Position numbers and translations under genes: made by a program
Assembly (NCBI RefSeq): GCF_900109945.1
Contig: NZ_FOBX01000003.1
Span: forward strand, 124,001 to 188,000
DNA: 64,000 bases
Direction: 5' to 3'
Source of the DNA: Bradyrhizobium sp. OK095
Lineage (GTDB): Bacteria > Pseudomonadota > Alphaproteobacteria > Rhizobiales > Xanthobacteraceae
Shown here: piece by piece, positions 41,897 through 49,993 of the stretch
Layout: every line of letters begins with the position of its first letter
Numbering within the stretch: position 1 is the first letter of the stretch
Notes under the pieces: model-generated
Seen by the model: the letters and a program-made list of their open reading frames with translations, nothing else
What the model was told of the DNA's origin: nothing
The model's database searches: none

Positions 41897-42684
41897 GCGT
41901 CGCACCCCCACTTCTCGCGGTTGAAGGCCTGACCAAGTCCTATGGCGGCATCCACGCCGTGCGCGGCGTCTCGTTCTCGCTGCGATCAGGCGAGATTCTG
42001 GCGCTGATCGGCCCGAACGGCGCGGGCAAGAGCACCTGCTTCGACATGCTCAACGGCCAGAATAAGCCTGATACCGGCCATGTCCGTCTGCTCGGCGAAG
42101 AAACCACGGGCAAGAAGCCGCGTGAGATCTGGCGCATGGGCGTGGGCCGGACCTTCCAGATCACCGCGACGTTCGCGACCATGACCGTGCGCGAGAATGT
42201 GCAGGTCGCGCTGATCTCGCACGGGAAGCAGCTCTTCAATCTCTGGGGCTCGGCGCCGAATTTTGACCGCGGCGAGGCCGGCCGGTTGCTCGAGCTCGTC
42301 GGCATGGGCGGCTATGCAGATCGTCCGTGCGGCGAGCTCGCCTATGGCGATCTCAAGCGGCTTGAGCTTGCGGTGGCGCTCGCCAACCAGCCGAAATTGC
42401 TGCTGATGGACGAGCCTACCGCCGGCATGGCGCCGCGCGAGCGCGTCGACCTGATGCGGCTGACTGCGAGCATCGCGCGGGAAAAGTCGATCGGCGTGCT
42501 CTTCACCGAGCACGACATGGACGTGGTGTTCGAGCATGCCGACCGCATCATCGTGCTGAATCGGGGGACGCTGATCGCCGAGGGCTCGCCGGCCGAGGTG
42601 CGCAGCAATCCGCAGGTACAGGCGGTCTATCTCGGCGAGGGCCTGCTTTACGAGGCCGGGCATCGCGAGGGAGCATCAGCATGA
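41893..42684 (+). CDS. livG: Liv-type ABC importer ATPase, LivG-like
   Basis: A 263-residue ABC ATPase: Walker A GPNGAGKST (residues about 36-44), Q-loop GRTFQI, a degenerate signature at LAYGDLKRLELAVAL, Walker B LLLMDEPTAGM and switch His in FTEHDMD. LivG members commonly have LSYGxQR where others have LSGGQ, so LAYGDLK is normal. It energises the fused permease from the cytoplasmic side. It overlaps both neighbours by 4 bases. Confidence 0.9.
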   Translation: MSVAPPLLAVEGLTKSYGGIHAVRGVSFSLRSGEILALIGPNGAGKSTCFDMLNGQNKPDTGHVRLLGEETTGKKPREIWRMGVGRTFQITATFATMTVRENVQVALISHGKQLFNLWGSAPNFDRGEAGRLLELVGMGGYADRPCGELAYGDLKRLELAVALANQPKLLLMDEPTAGMAPRERVDLMRLTASIAREKSIGVLFTEHDMDVVFEHADRIIVLNRGTLIAEGSPAEVRSNPQVQAVYLGEGLLYEAGHREGASA

Positions 42685-43385
42685 AGCTCACGGTGCAGGA
42701 CCTCAACAGTCATTACGGCCCGGCCCATATCCTGTTCGACATCGGCTTCGAAGTGGGCGAGGGCGAAGTGGTGGCGCTGCTTGGGCGTAACGGCGCCGGC
42801 AAATCGACGACGTTCCGCTCGGTCGTCGGTCTCGTTGCTCAGCGCTCCGGCCGCATCATGTTCGAGGGTAAGGATGTCTCGGCACGTCCGACCCACGAGA
42901 TCGTGCGCGATGGGCTCGGCTACGTGCCCGAGGAGCGGCGCATCTTCACCGATCTGACGGTGGAAGAGAATCTCGAAGTCGGCCGCCAGCCGAAGCGTCC
43001 GAATGCCCCGCACTGGACGCGCGAAAAACTGTTCGCGCTGTTTCCAAATCTCGGCGAGATGAAGAACCGACCGGGCGGCCGCATGAGCGGCGGCGAGCAG
43101 CAGATGCTCACCATCGCGCGCACGCTGATGGGCAATCCGTCGCTGGTGCTGCTCGACGAGCCCTCGGAGGGCCTGTCGCCAAAAATTGTGGAGCAGATGG
43201 TCGACGCCATCCTGACCATGAAGAAGGAGGGCGTCAGCATCGTCGTCTCCGAACAGAATCTGCACTTTGCGCGATTGATCTCCGATCGCGCCTATATCAT
43301 CGAGCGCGGCCGCATCTGCTTCGGCGGCACCATGGCCGAGCTCGATTCGCGTCCGGATATCCGCGACGCGCATCTGTCGTTGTGA
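42681..43385 (+). CDS. livF: Liv-type ABC importer ATPase, LivF-like
   Basis: A 234-residue ABC ATPase, second of the LivG/LivF pair: Walker A GRNGAGKST (residues about 34-42), Q-loop YVPEERRIF (the PEER form typical of LivF), signature MSGGEQQML, Walker B LVLLDEPSEGLSP, and SEQNLHFA at the switch. It overlaps livG by 4 bases and is followed 14 bases later by the MarR gene. Confidence 0.9.
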   Translation: MKLTVQDLNSHYGPAHILFDIGFEVGEGEVVALLGRNGAGKSTTFRSVVGLVAQRSGRIMFEGKDVSARPTHEIVRDGLGYVPEERRIFTDLTVEENLEVGRQPKRPNAPHWTREKLFALFPNLGEMKNRPGGRMSGGEQQMLTIARTLMGNPSLVLLDEPSEGLSPKIVEQMVDAILTMKKEGVSIVVSEQNLHFARLISDRAYIIERGRICFGGTMAELDSRPDIRDAHLSL

Positions 43386-43399
43386 GGGGTGGGGAGCGG

Positions 43400-43867
43400 A
43401 TGGCGAGAAGCGTTGCGGTGAAGAAGGGCGTCAAGCCGGCCAAATCGCCTAGCAAGTCGTCTTACGTGCTCGACGAGCAGGTTGGCTTCATCCTGCGCCA
43501 GGTCTGGCAGCGCCACAGCTCGATCTTCTCCCGCGACATCGGCACCAACATCACGCCGACGCAATGGGCGGCACTGTCCAAGCTCGCCGAAACCGGGGCG
43601 TGCTCGCAGAACCAGCTCGGACGGCTGACCGCGATGGACGTCGCGACCATCAAGGGCGTGATCGACCGCCTGACGGCGCGCGGCCTGACCGAGACCAGCC
43701 AGGATCCAGACGATGGACGGCGGCTGCTGGTGAGCCTGACGCGCGCCGGTCAGCAACTTGCGGAGAAGGTCGCGCCGAGCGCGCTCGCGATCACCCGCGA
43801 GACGCTGTCGCCGCTCGACGCCAGGGAGCGCGAGATGCTGATGGCGCTGTTGAACAAGCTGCGGTGA
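43400..43867 (+). CDS. MarR-family regulator of the nicotinate locus
   Basis: A 155-residue MarR protein with a basic N-terminal tail (ARSVAVKKGVKPAK). The winged helix spans about residues 50-115: ITPTQWAALSKLAETGACSQ, NQLGRLTAMDVATIKGVIDRL (recognition helix) and the wing DPDDGRRLLVSLT. MarR proteins of aromatic catabolism are usually repressors released by a pathway substrate or its CoA thioester. As the last gene of the reductase-Liv operon it is the best candidate to bind TTNGTAYACNAA at 35457, 35610 and 45262. GGGGAG lies just before the ATG. Confidence 0.85.
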   Translation: MARSVAVKKGVKPAKSPSKSSYVLDEQVGFILRQVWQRHSSIFSRDIGTNITPTQWAALSKLAETGACSQNQLGRLTAMDVATIKGVIDRLTARGLTETSQDPDDGRRLLVSLTRAGQQLAEKVAPSALAITRETLSPLDAREREMLMALLNKLR

Positions 43868-43876
43868 AGTCGGTCT

Positions 43877-43969
43877 CGTAGGGTGGGCAAAGGCGCAACG
43901 CGCCGTGCCCACCGTCTTTAGCCGTTTCAATGAAGAATGGTGGGCACGCTTCGCTTTGCCCAACCTACG
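43877..43969. repeat. Intergenic inverted repeat of the GTAGGGTGGGCAAAG type
   Basis: Outer arms CGTAGGGTGGGCAAAG and CTTTGCCCAACCTACG enclose inner copies GTGCCCACC and GGTGGGCAC, giving a large imperfect hairpin between the convergent MarR and enamidase genes. It is a frequent Bradyrhizobium intergenic element and may act as a bidirectional terminator here. Confidence 0.75.
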
Positions 43970-43984
43970 GCTCTGCGGCCTCGC

Positions 43985-45184
43985 TCAATGACCGCCGACG
44001 ATCTCCGGCACTCTCCCTGCCGGCGGCGTATTGCGGCTGCGCTGCGTCCGCACGATGCCGTCGATGATGGTCATGCCGATGCCGGGGAGGTCGCCGAGCT
44101 GGACGCTTTCCAGAATATTCTTGCCGGCCGAGTGCTGCGCCTTGTCCATGATGACGAAATCGGCGGAGCGGCCCACTTCAATGAGGCCGCAATCGAGCTC
44201 GCGCATCCGCGCGGTGTTGCCGGTGGCAAGGCAAAACGCGAGCTCGGCCGGCAGATCGCCGAGCGCGGACAGCATCGAGACCATGCGCAGAATGCCGAGC
44301 GGCTGCACGCCGGAGCCGGCGGGCGCGTCGGTCCCGAGGATCACCCGGTGCAGATCACCCATCTCGCGCGCGATGCGCAGCGTGAACAGGGCCGAGCGTT
44401 CATTGCCGTTATGCACCAGCTCGAGGCCGCGCTTGCAGCCCTCGCAGATGCAGCGGATCTGGTCGTCGGGGAGCGCCGTGTGGCCGCCATTGATATGGCC
44501 GATCACGTCGGTGTCGGCCTCCAGCACCACGTCCTTGTCGATCAGGCCGGAGCCGGGGATCGAGGGGCCGCCGGTGTGGATCGTGCTCTGGATGCCGTAT
44601 TTGCGCGCCCAGCCGACCATTTTTCGCGCGGTCGGGCCGTCCTTGACGCCGCCGAGGCCGACCTCGCCGAGCAGCTTGACGCCGGCTGCGGCCAACTCCT
44701 TGAAGTCCTCCTCGACCATCTCGCATTCGATCACCGGCGCGCCGGCGTGAACCTTCACGCCGCCGGGCCGCAGATTCCAGAATGCGCGCTGGGCGAAGAT
44801 CGCCATCGCCTTGAGACCGACGACGTCGCGCGGGCGGCCGGGCATGTGCACCTCGCCGGCCGAGATCATGGTGGTGACGCCGCCATGGAGGTTGCTGTCG
44901 ATCCAGCCGATCTGGTTCTGCCGGGGCGTCCAGTCGCCGGCTACCGGGTGGACATGGCTGTCGATCAGGCCGGGGGCAACCGTGGTGCCGTTGGCCTCGA
45001 CGATGGTGGTCGCGCCTTCGGTGTTGACGTCTTTGAAGCGGCCGATCGCGATGATCTTGCCGTTCTCGGCGACGATGGTGTCGCCGTCCAGGATCGGCTT
45101 TTCCAGCGCGCCGGACAGGATCAGGCCGATATTCCGGATCACGAGCTTCGAGGGTCCGGTGGCCTGGGGTGCGTCATGCGCCAT
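43985..45184 (-). CDS. ena: Enamidase (Ena-like), amidohydrolase superfamily
   Basis: A 399-residue amidohydrolase that closely follows Eubacterium barkeri enamidase: N-terminal KLVIRNIGLILSG, metal His pair in GLIDSHVHPVAGDWTPRQ (about 77 and 79), LHGGVTTMISAGEVHMPGRP, LLGEVGLGGVK, IHTGGPSIPGS, GHINGGHTA, the catalytic-type Asp in LGTDAPAGSGVQPLGILR, and the end SRNTPPA. Ena opens 1,4,5,6-tetrahydro-6-oxonicotinate and deaminates it to 2-formylglutarate, the step after the reductase. AAGGA lies 8 bases before the ATG. It is transcribed away from the ferredoxin reductase gene across a shared operator region. The lysine-free metal site is as in Ena, but I could not check every ligand. Confidence 0.83.
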   Translation of the reverse strand: MAHDAPQATGPSKLVIRNIGLILSGALEKPILDGDTIVAENGKIIAIGRFKDVNTEGATTIVEANGTTVAPGLIDSHVHPVAGDWTPRQNQIGWIDSNLHGGVTTMISAGEVHMPGRPRDVVGLKAMAIFAQRAFWNLRPGGVKVHAGAPVIECEMVEEDFKELAAAGVKLLGEVGLGGVKDGPTARKMVGWARKYGIQSTIHTGGPSIPGSGLIDKDVVLEADTDVIGHINGGHTALPDDQIRCICEGCKRGLELVHNGNERSALFTLRIAREMGDLHRVILGTDAPAGSGVQPLGILRMVSMLSALGDLPAELAFCLATGNTARMRELDCGLIEVGRSADFVIMDKAQHSAGKNILESVQLGDLPGIGMTIIDGIVRTQRSRNTPPAGRVPEIVGGH

Positions 45185-45258
45185 GGAAGGGGTCCTTATC
45201 CTGAACTGCAACGCTTCCGATCTTGGGCAGCCTTGACCCCGGGAGCAAGCGGGATTAT

Positions 45259-45290
45259 TCATTAGTATACGAATGATCGTATACAAATGA
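45259..45290. promoter_or_regulatory. Operator region between the enamidase and ferredoxin-NADP reductase genes
   Basis: A 32-base imperfect palindrome: TCATTA, then GTATACGA-ATGA-TCGTATAC (45265-45284, perfect 8-bp arms), then AAATGA. It contains two copies of the TTNGTAYACNAA pattern: TTAGTATACGAA (45262-45273) and, one mismatch off, ATCGTATACAAA (45276-45287). It lies 54 bp from the 45341 start and 78 bp from the 45184 start. Confidence 0.65.
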
Positions 45291-45340
45291 CGCATAGCTG
45301 CCCGCCTCGGAACCGCAATTGAGCGACACGGATAGGTGAG

Positions 45341-46114
45341 ATGAGCAATTTCAATCAGGAAAGCGTTTTGAGCGTCCACCACTGGACCGACACGCTGTTC
45401 TCCTTCAAGACCACCCGCAGCCCGACCTTCCGTTTCCGCAACGGCGAATTCACCATGATCGGGCTCAAGGTCGGCGAGAAGCCGCTGCTGCGGGCCTACA
45501 GCGTCGCCAGCGCCAATTACGAGGACACCCTCGAATTCTTCTCGATCAAGGTGCCCGATGGCCCGCTGACCTCGCGGCTCCAGCATTTGAAGCAAGGCGA
45601 CGAGATCATCGTCAGCCGCAAGGCCACAGGTACGCTGGTGATCGACAATCTGGAGGAGGGGCGCAACCTCTACCTCATCGGCACCGGCACGGGCCTTGCT
45701 CCGTTCCTGAGCGTGATCAAGGATCCCGAGACTTACGAGCGGTTTGAGAAGGTGGTGCTGCTACATGGCTGCCGGCATGTGAAGGAGCTCGCCTATGGCG
45801 AGATGATCACCGAACATCTGCCCAAGGACGAGCTGCTCGGCGAGTACATCAGCAACCAGCTGATCTACTACCCGACCGTGACCCGCGACCCCTTCCGCAA
45901 CCGCGGGCGCATCACCGACCTCATCACCTCGGGCAAGCTGTTCAGCGATATTGGCCTGCCGGGGCTGGAAGCCGCCCATGACCGCGTCATGATCTGCGGC
46001 AGCCCGGCGCTGGTTGCAGACACCCGCTCGCTCCTGGGCGAACGCGGGTTTGTCGAGGGCAATCACGGCGAGCCGGCCCAGTTCGTGGTCGAAAAGGCCT
46101 TTGCCGAGCGCTAG
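45341..46114 (+). CDS. fpr: Ferredoxin/flavodoxin-NADP+ reductase
   Basis: A 257-residue bacterial-type FNR. FAD binding is shown by RAYSVASANYEDTLEFFSIK (about 52-71). The NADP pocket is shown by LIGTGTGLAPFLSVI, LLHGCRHVKEL and MICGSPALV, and the C-terminus FVVEKAFAER is the short form of bacterial FNR. It moves electrons between NADPH and ferredoxin. Divergent from enamidase and facing the same operator, it probably supplies reduced ferredoxin to 6-hydroxynicotinate reductase, although it could also serve general metabolism. Confidence 0.88.
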   Translation: MSNFNQESVLSVHHWTDTLFSFKTTRSPTFRFRNGEFTMIGLKVGEKPLLRAYSVASANYEDTLEFFSIKVPDGPLTSRLQHLKQGDEIIVSRKATGTLVIDNLEEGRNLYLIGTGTGLAPFLSVIKDPETYERFEKVVLLHGCRHVKELAYGEMITEHLPKDELLGEYISNQLIYYPTVTRDPFRNRGRITDLITSGKLFSDIGLPGLEAAHDRVMICGSPALVADTRSLLGERGFVEGNHGEPAQFVVEKAFAER

Positions 46115-46220
46115 GCCCGTAATTCCTGCGTCATAAGACCGTATTTTCGCCGCCGCGCGGGCGTTGCGGCGCCGATTCGGCGCACGATACACTGTGGGAG
46201 CGAATCAGCGGAGTTCCCAC

Positions 46221-46538
46221 ATGGTTGCGGACAGCGACAGCAACATCGCCTGGCACCGGGTCCAGTTGAAGAAGAACCGCGCCGAGTTGAAGGCGCTGGA
46301 GACCGCGCGCTTCACGATGGGCGAGATCGCGTCCTCGAAGCGCGACGGCCAGACCCAGAAGACGATCGGGGACCTCAAGCGCAAGATCGCGCAGTCCGAG
46401 CGCGTGATCGCCGACCACGACAAGCGCACGCGCCGCCCGCTCGGCACCGACGTGCAAAGCCTCAGCAATGGCAGCTGGAGCCATTGGGACTCCTATACGA
46501 CGCAACGACAGCGGAAGCCCGGTTCGCCGGGACGCTGA
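46221..46538 (+). CDS. Small charged helical protein, unknown
   Basis: A 105-residue protein with a predicted coiled-coil-like core (WHRVQLKKNRAELKALETARFTMGEI, then KTIGDLKRKIAQSERVIADHDKRT) and a polar tail. GGAG lies 8 bases before the ATG at 46221; an in-frame upstream extension to 46164 looks non-coding. It is convergent with the DUF763 gene, 6 bases from its stop. No family is recognised. Confidence 0.6.
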   Translation: MVADSDSNIAWHRVQLKKNRAELKALETARFTMGEIASSKRDGQTQKTIGDLKRKIAQSERVIADHDKRTRRPLGTDVQSLSNGSWSHWDSYTTQRQRKPGSPGR

Positions 46539-46544
46539 CAGGGA

Positions 46545-47798
46545 TCAGGATCCCGTCAGTTTCTTCGCCGCGACGAGATCGCGTTCCCAACCGAATACGG
46601 ATCGGCCGTCAAGCTCCGGCGATGCGGCGCGTTCGGTTTCGATGAATGACTCCACGGATGGCCCGTGTGCGGTGCGCTCCAGCCGTCGCGCCTGATCGTC
46701 GAGGCGCCTGATCGCCTGCATCTCTTCCTCGCGGCCGAGCTTTGCGTTCTGGATCGCGCCCTTCAGCACGCGAATGGTCTCGTCATAGACCTTGATCGGG
46801 ACGGGGTAGGGATGCCGGTCCTTGCCGCCATGGGCGAGTGAGAAGCGCGCAGGGTCGTTGAAGCGATAGGGCGCGCCGTGCACGACTTCGGCGACCATCG
46901 CCAGGGAGCGCACGGTGCGCGCGCCGACGCCCGGCGTCAGCAGCAGTTCCGGGAAGTCGATGGGGCCGCGCTCGGCGGCCGCAGCCAACGTGCCATGCAG
47001 GCGCCGCGCGAACACGTCCTTCGGCCGGACATCGTGATGCGCGGGCATGATCAAATGCGGCAGCATCGCCTGCGCCGGCTCGGGCGGAATCCCGGTGAGC
47101 CGCTCGAATTCCGTGAGGATGCGATCGGGGCCGAGATCGCTCAACAGCTCGAGCTGCGCAGAGCGCGAGACATCGGCGCGATGGTCGGTGAGATTGACGA
47201 TCTCGCCTTGCTGCGGTCCGTCGATCGCGCTGTGCGGCGTGTCGACAAAGCTCTTCAGCGACTCTGAATGCCAGTGATAGCGGCGGGCCTGCCGCTTGTC
47301 GCCGTTCATGCCCTGCTGCACCACCGTCCACTTCGCATCGGCGGTGACGAAGAAGCCGTGGAGATAAAGATCAAAGCCGTCCTGCACAGCCGCGCTGTCA
47401 ACCTTCGCGACCAGACGGCTGGCGCGCGTGAGTTTTGCGCCATCGAAGCCAACGCGGTCGCCGAGCTGCATCAATTCGTCCGGCGTCTTGCGCGAATGCT
47501 GGCCGCGGCCGCCACAGACATAGATTCCGAGCTCATCCTGGAGCGGCCCGAGCCCGCGCTTCAGCGCGCCGATCACAGAGGTGGTGATCCCTGAGGAGTG
47601 CCAGTCCATGCCCATGACGGCGCCGAACGACTGGAACCAGAACGGATGCGACAGACGCTGCATGAACGCGTCGCGCCCGTAATGATGCACGATCGCCTGC
47701 GTGACGATCGCACCCAGCGACGCCATGCGGCTCGCAAGCCACGGCGGAACCCGTCCGGTGTGCAAGGGAAGATCGGCGCTGCCGGTACGTCTGGTCAT
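46545..47798 (-). CDS. DUF763-family protein
   Basis: 417 residues starting MTRRTGSADLPLHTGRVPPWLASRM, the diagnostic opening of DUF763. It also has FGAVMGMDWHSSGITTSVIGALK, GGRGQHSRKTPDEL, HWHSESLKSFVDTPH and a helix-hairpin-helix-like ELLLTPGVGARTVRSLAMVAEVVHG near residue 290. DUF763 is patchily shared by bacteria and archaea, and its function is unknown. The HhH-like motif suggests DNA contact, and the His-rich segments suggest metal. The ATG at 47798 begins the conserved part. Confidence 0.85.
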   Translation of the reverse strand: MTRRTGSADLPLHTGRVPPWLASRMASLGAIVTQAIVHHYGRDAFMQRLSHPFWFQSFGAVMGMDWHSSGITTSVIGALKRGLGPLQDELGIYVCGGRGQHSRKTPDELMQLGDRVGFDGAKLTRASRLVAKVDSAAVQDGFDLYLHGFFVTADAKWTVVQQGMNGDKRQARRYHWHSESLKSFVDTPHSAIDGPQQGEIVNLTDHRADVSRSAQLELLSDLGPDRILTEFERLTGIPPEPAQAMLPHLIMPAHHDVRPKDVFARRLHGTLAAAAERGPIDFPELLLTPGVGARTVRSLAMVAEVVHGAPYRFNDPARFSLAHGGKDRHPYPVPIKVYDETIRVLKGAIQNAKLGREEEMQAIRRLDDQARRLERTAHGPSVESFIETERAASPELDGRSVFGWERDLVAAKKLTGS

Positions 47799-47904
47799 GA
47801 CCGCCGCAGAATAGCGCAGTTCGACCTCGGTTGCACCCGCGTTGCATGAGGCGGCGAAGCGAAGCCCGCGGGCGTGCGTTGGGCGCCAGAGGCACGGCCC
47901 GGCG

Positions 47905-48828
47905 CTACGCCGCTCCAACCACGGCTGGGTTGGCCTGCCCGCCGGTGCGCCGTCGCGGCTTGCGCAGCTTCCGCCGCGCCCAGATCAGGAGGCCGGTCGA
48001 CAGCAGCGTCAGCAATGCGATTGACGTCACGATGTTGAGCGGCGAAGCGATCAGGGCCGACCAGTTTCCCTCATGGATCAGGCGCGGCCAGTTGCGCGGC
48101 AGCGCGGCAACGCCCGACGAACTGACGGAATATGCGCGCAGCTCTCCGTCTTCGAAGACGCGCGCCATGATGCGCCCGCCACGCACACCTATCGAGATCA
48201 CATGCGACAGCTCGTGCGAGTCTGCGACCATGCGAATGGCGTCGGGCAGGGCGACAGGACGTCCGCCGCCAGCCGGAGCGGCTCCGCTCTGAAACGTCAG
48301 GCCGAACGCCATGCACAGGCCGGTCAGCGGGCTCAGCAGGATCAGCGGCAGCGCAAACCATGCGGTGCCCTTGTGCCATCCGGAGAGCGTGTTGCGCAGC
48401 CTCGGCAGGCCCACGAGAATGCCGAGCACCATCAGCGACACCATGGCGATGGTCGAGCTCGTCACCAACCACGCCTGGCCGAGCAGCCGTTCATGCGTGA
48501 CCCGCGCCCACAGGAAGAGATCAGGGAGGCTGGAGCCCGCGGCCGCGAGCTCGCCGGTTGCGAGGTCGATCGCCGGCGCATCGGTGCCTTGCAGTGTCAT
48601 GCGCCGGCTGCCGGCATTGATCGAAAGCCCGCGCGCCTTGCCATCCGGATCATATCGTTTCACCAGCTCAACGACGCGACCGGAGTCGATTGCCGGACCG
48701 CCGATGCTACTGACTTGCACCAACGGCTCGAAGGACAGGATCATTCCGGTGGCAATGATCGCGAGCAGGGGAAGCGCAAAGACCAGCGTGATCCAGCGAT
48801 GCAGGGTCAACAACATGGGCTTGTTCAT
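47905..48828 (-). CDS. PepSY-associated transmembrane protein
   Basis: A 307-residue membrane protein of the PepSY-TM class. Helices are at about 5-30 (LHRWITLVFALPLLAIIATGMIL), 123-147 (WLVTSSTIAMVSLMVLGILVGL), 160-180 and 258-280, and His residues in the membrane-proximal segments (HRW, THERLLG, GWHKG) could bind haem. Relatives accompany siderophore receptors or act as ferric reductases. GGAGA lies 7 bases before the ATG at 48828. The function here is open; the neighbouring MarR and DUF2218 genes may be linked. Confidence 0.78.
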   Translation of the reverse strand: MNKPMLLTLHRWITLVFALPLLAIIATGMILSFEPLVQVSSIGGPAIDSGRVVELVKRYDPDGKARGLSINAGSRRMTLQGTDAPAIDLATGELAAAGSSLPDLFLWARVTHERLLGQAWLVTSSTIAMVSLMVLGILVGLPRLRNTLSGWHKGTAWFALPLILLSPLTGLCMAFGLTFQSGAAPAGGGRPVALPDAIRMVADSHELSHVISIGVRGGRIMARVFEDGELRAYSVSSSGVAALPRNWPRLIHEGNWSALIASPLNIVTSIALLTLLSTGLLIWARRKLRKPRRRTGGQANPAVVGAA

Positions 48829-48961
48829 TTTCGGTCTCCGGCGATCTGCTGCGTTGGTCGCCCAACGCAGCGCCGAAGACAAATGACGCTTTATCCATGT
48901 TGCTGCGTTGATCTGCAGCAAATGCAGTCAGCGCCCGTCGCAGCGATGCTGCCGCCGAATG

Positions 48962-49471
48962 CTAATCGTTCGCAGGTTCAAGCGTGGCCAACAATTTATG
49001 CAGCAGCCGCGTCGCGCGCTCGACGTCGGCTTCGGAGAATTCGCCGAGCACCATATTTTCACCGTGGTCCAGGACATCGGCCATGACGCGCTCTGCGAGT
49101 GTGCGCCCCTTGGCTGTCAGCCGAACCGGCTTGCTGCGCTTGTCGGCGGTGCCTTCCGCTCGCGTGATGAAGCCTCGCTCCTGCAAGGCGTTGAGCACCT
49201 TGGTCAGTCCGCCCGACGAGATCAGGATGGCCGGATAGAGCTCGGTCGGGATCATCTCGTAGGGCGGAGCGACGCCACGGAGCGTGATCAGCACTTCGAA
49301 CTCCATGAACGACAGGTTATGCGCGGCAATCCGCTGCGCCACGCTGTCGCGCATCAGGCTGTTCAGGCGGTAGATGCGCACCATGAACTCGCCGACGGCG
49401 GTGACGGATTCGGGCCAATGCTTCTTCCTGATGGTGAGAAGCTTGTCCGCGGGATAGCGCGGCTCGGTCAT
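48962..49471 (-). CDS. MarR-family regulator with TATCTT-N6-AAGATA operators
   Basis: A 169-residue MarR protein. The winged helix spans about residues 55-120: LSFMEFEVLITLRGVAPPYEM, PAILISSGGLTKVLNALQERGFI (recognition helix) and the wing GTADKRSKPVRLT. The N-terminal dimer helix starts KKHWPESVTAVGEFM. Its promoter region carries two identical-spacing inverted repeats (49505-49522 and 49532-49549), strong evidence of autoregulation. A third site stands before the DUF2218 gene. The inducer is unknown. Confidence 0.85.
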   Translation of the reverse strand: MTEPRYPADKLLTIRKKHWPESVTAVGEFMVRIYRLNSLMRDSVAQRIAAHNLSFMEFEVLITLRGVAPPYEMIPTELYPAILISSGGLTKVLNALQERGFITRAEGTADKRSKPVRLTAKGRTLAERVMADVLDHGENMVLGEFSEADVERATRLLHKLLATLEPAND

Positions 49472-49504
49472 GGTGGGCCTCCTTACGAAGAGTTCATCCG
49501 TTGA

Positions 49505-49549
49505 TATCTTGCCGGAAAGATAGTTGCAGTGTATCTTTCTAGGAAGATA
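49505..49549. promoter_or_regulatory. Twin MarR operators TATCTT-N6-AAGATA
   Basis: Two 18-base inverted repeats begin 27 bp apart: TATCTT-GCCGGA-AAGATA (49505-49522) and TATCTT-TCTAGG-AAGATA (49532-49549). They stand between the MarR gene (start 49471, minus) and the small secreted protein gene (start 49651, plus), so they may control both. Confidence 0.75.
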
Positions 49550-49650
49550 AATGATCGGCAGAGGCCGACCAGCGAGAGTGCGAAACGAACCTGACGCGCG
49601 CCGTAGGCCGGTGCGCGAACGGGAGGGCTTTTGCCAGAATGGAGACGATC

Positions 49651-49872
49651 ATGTTGAAACGATATCTGATACTGACCTTGACTGCGGCGGCGATCCTCGC
49701 CGCACCGGCTACCTTCGCCGAGGCCGGCCAAACCAAGACGATTGCTGCGGCGAAGGCCACGACCAAGCAGACCGCGGCGCGCCAGGCTTTCGGGGCCGTG
49801 ATGGCCGGCACCACGACGAATTCCACCGAGGGCGTCGTCGCCCGGCCGCCGGCCCAGCCAGGCGCCTGGTAA
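49651..49872 (+). CDS. Small secreted protein, 73 residues
   Basis: A signal peptide (MLKRYLILTLTAAAILAAPATFAEA) is followed by a mature peptide of about 48 residues rich in Thr, Ala and Lys (TKTIAAAKATTKQTAARQAF), ending VARPPAQPGAW. GGAGA lies about 7 bases before the ATG at 49651; an ATG 12 bases upstream is less well placed. It is downstream of the twin MarR operators. No family is known to me. Confidence 0.6.
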   Translation: MLKRYLILTLTAAAILAAPATFAEAGQTKTIAAAKATTKQTAARQAFGAVMAGTTTNSTEGVVARPPAQPGAW

Positions 49873-49993
49873 GCTCGGAGATAGGGGCTGCCAAATGGAG
49901 GCCGGCATACGCGCCGGTCTTCCAGCGCTTGAGCAGCATTCCGAACGTTCAGTGGCGTCATCCGAAACCCCTCACGGCATCGTTAGCGGCAGA

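Noticed and set aside
39677..41911. A 744-codon minus-strand frame opposite the LivHM gene
   Set aside because: The translation is a His/Arg/Asp-rich composition typical of the complement of high-GC membrane-protein genes, whereas the + strand encodes a convincing LivH-LivM fusion.
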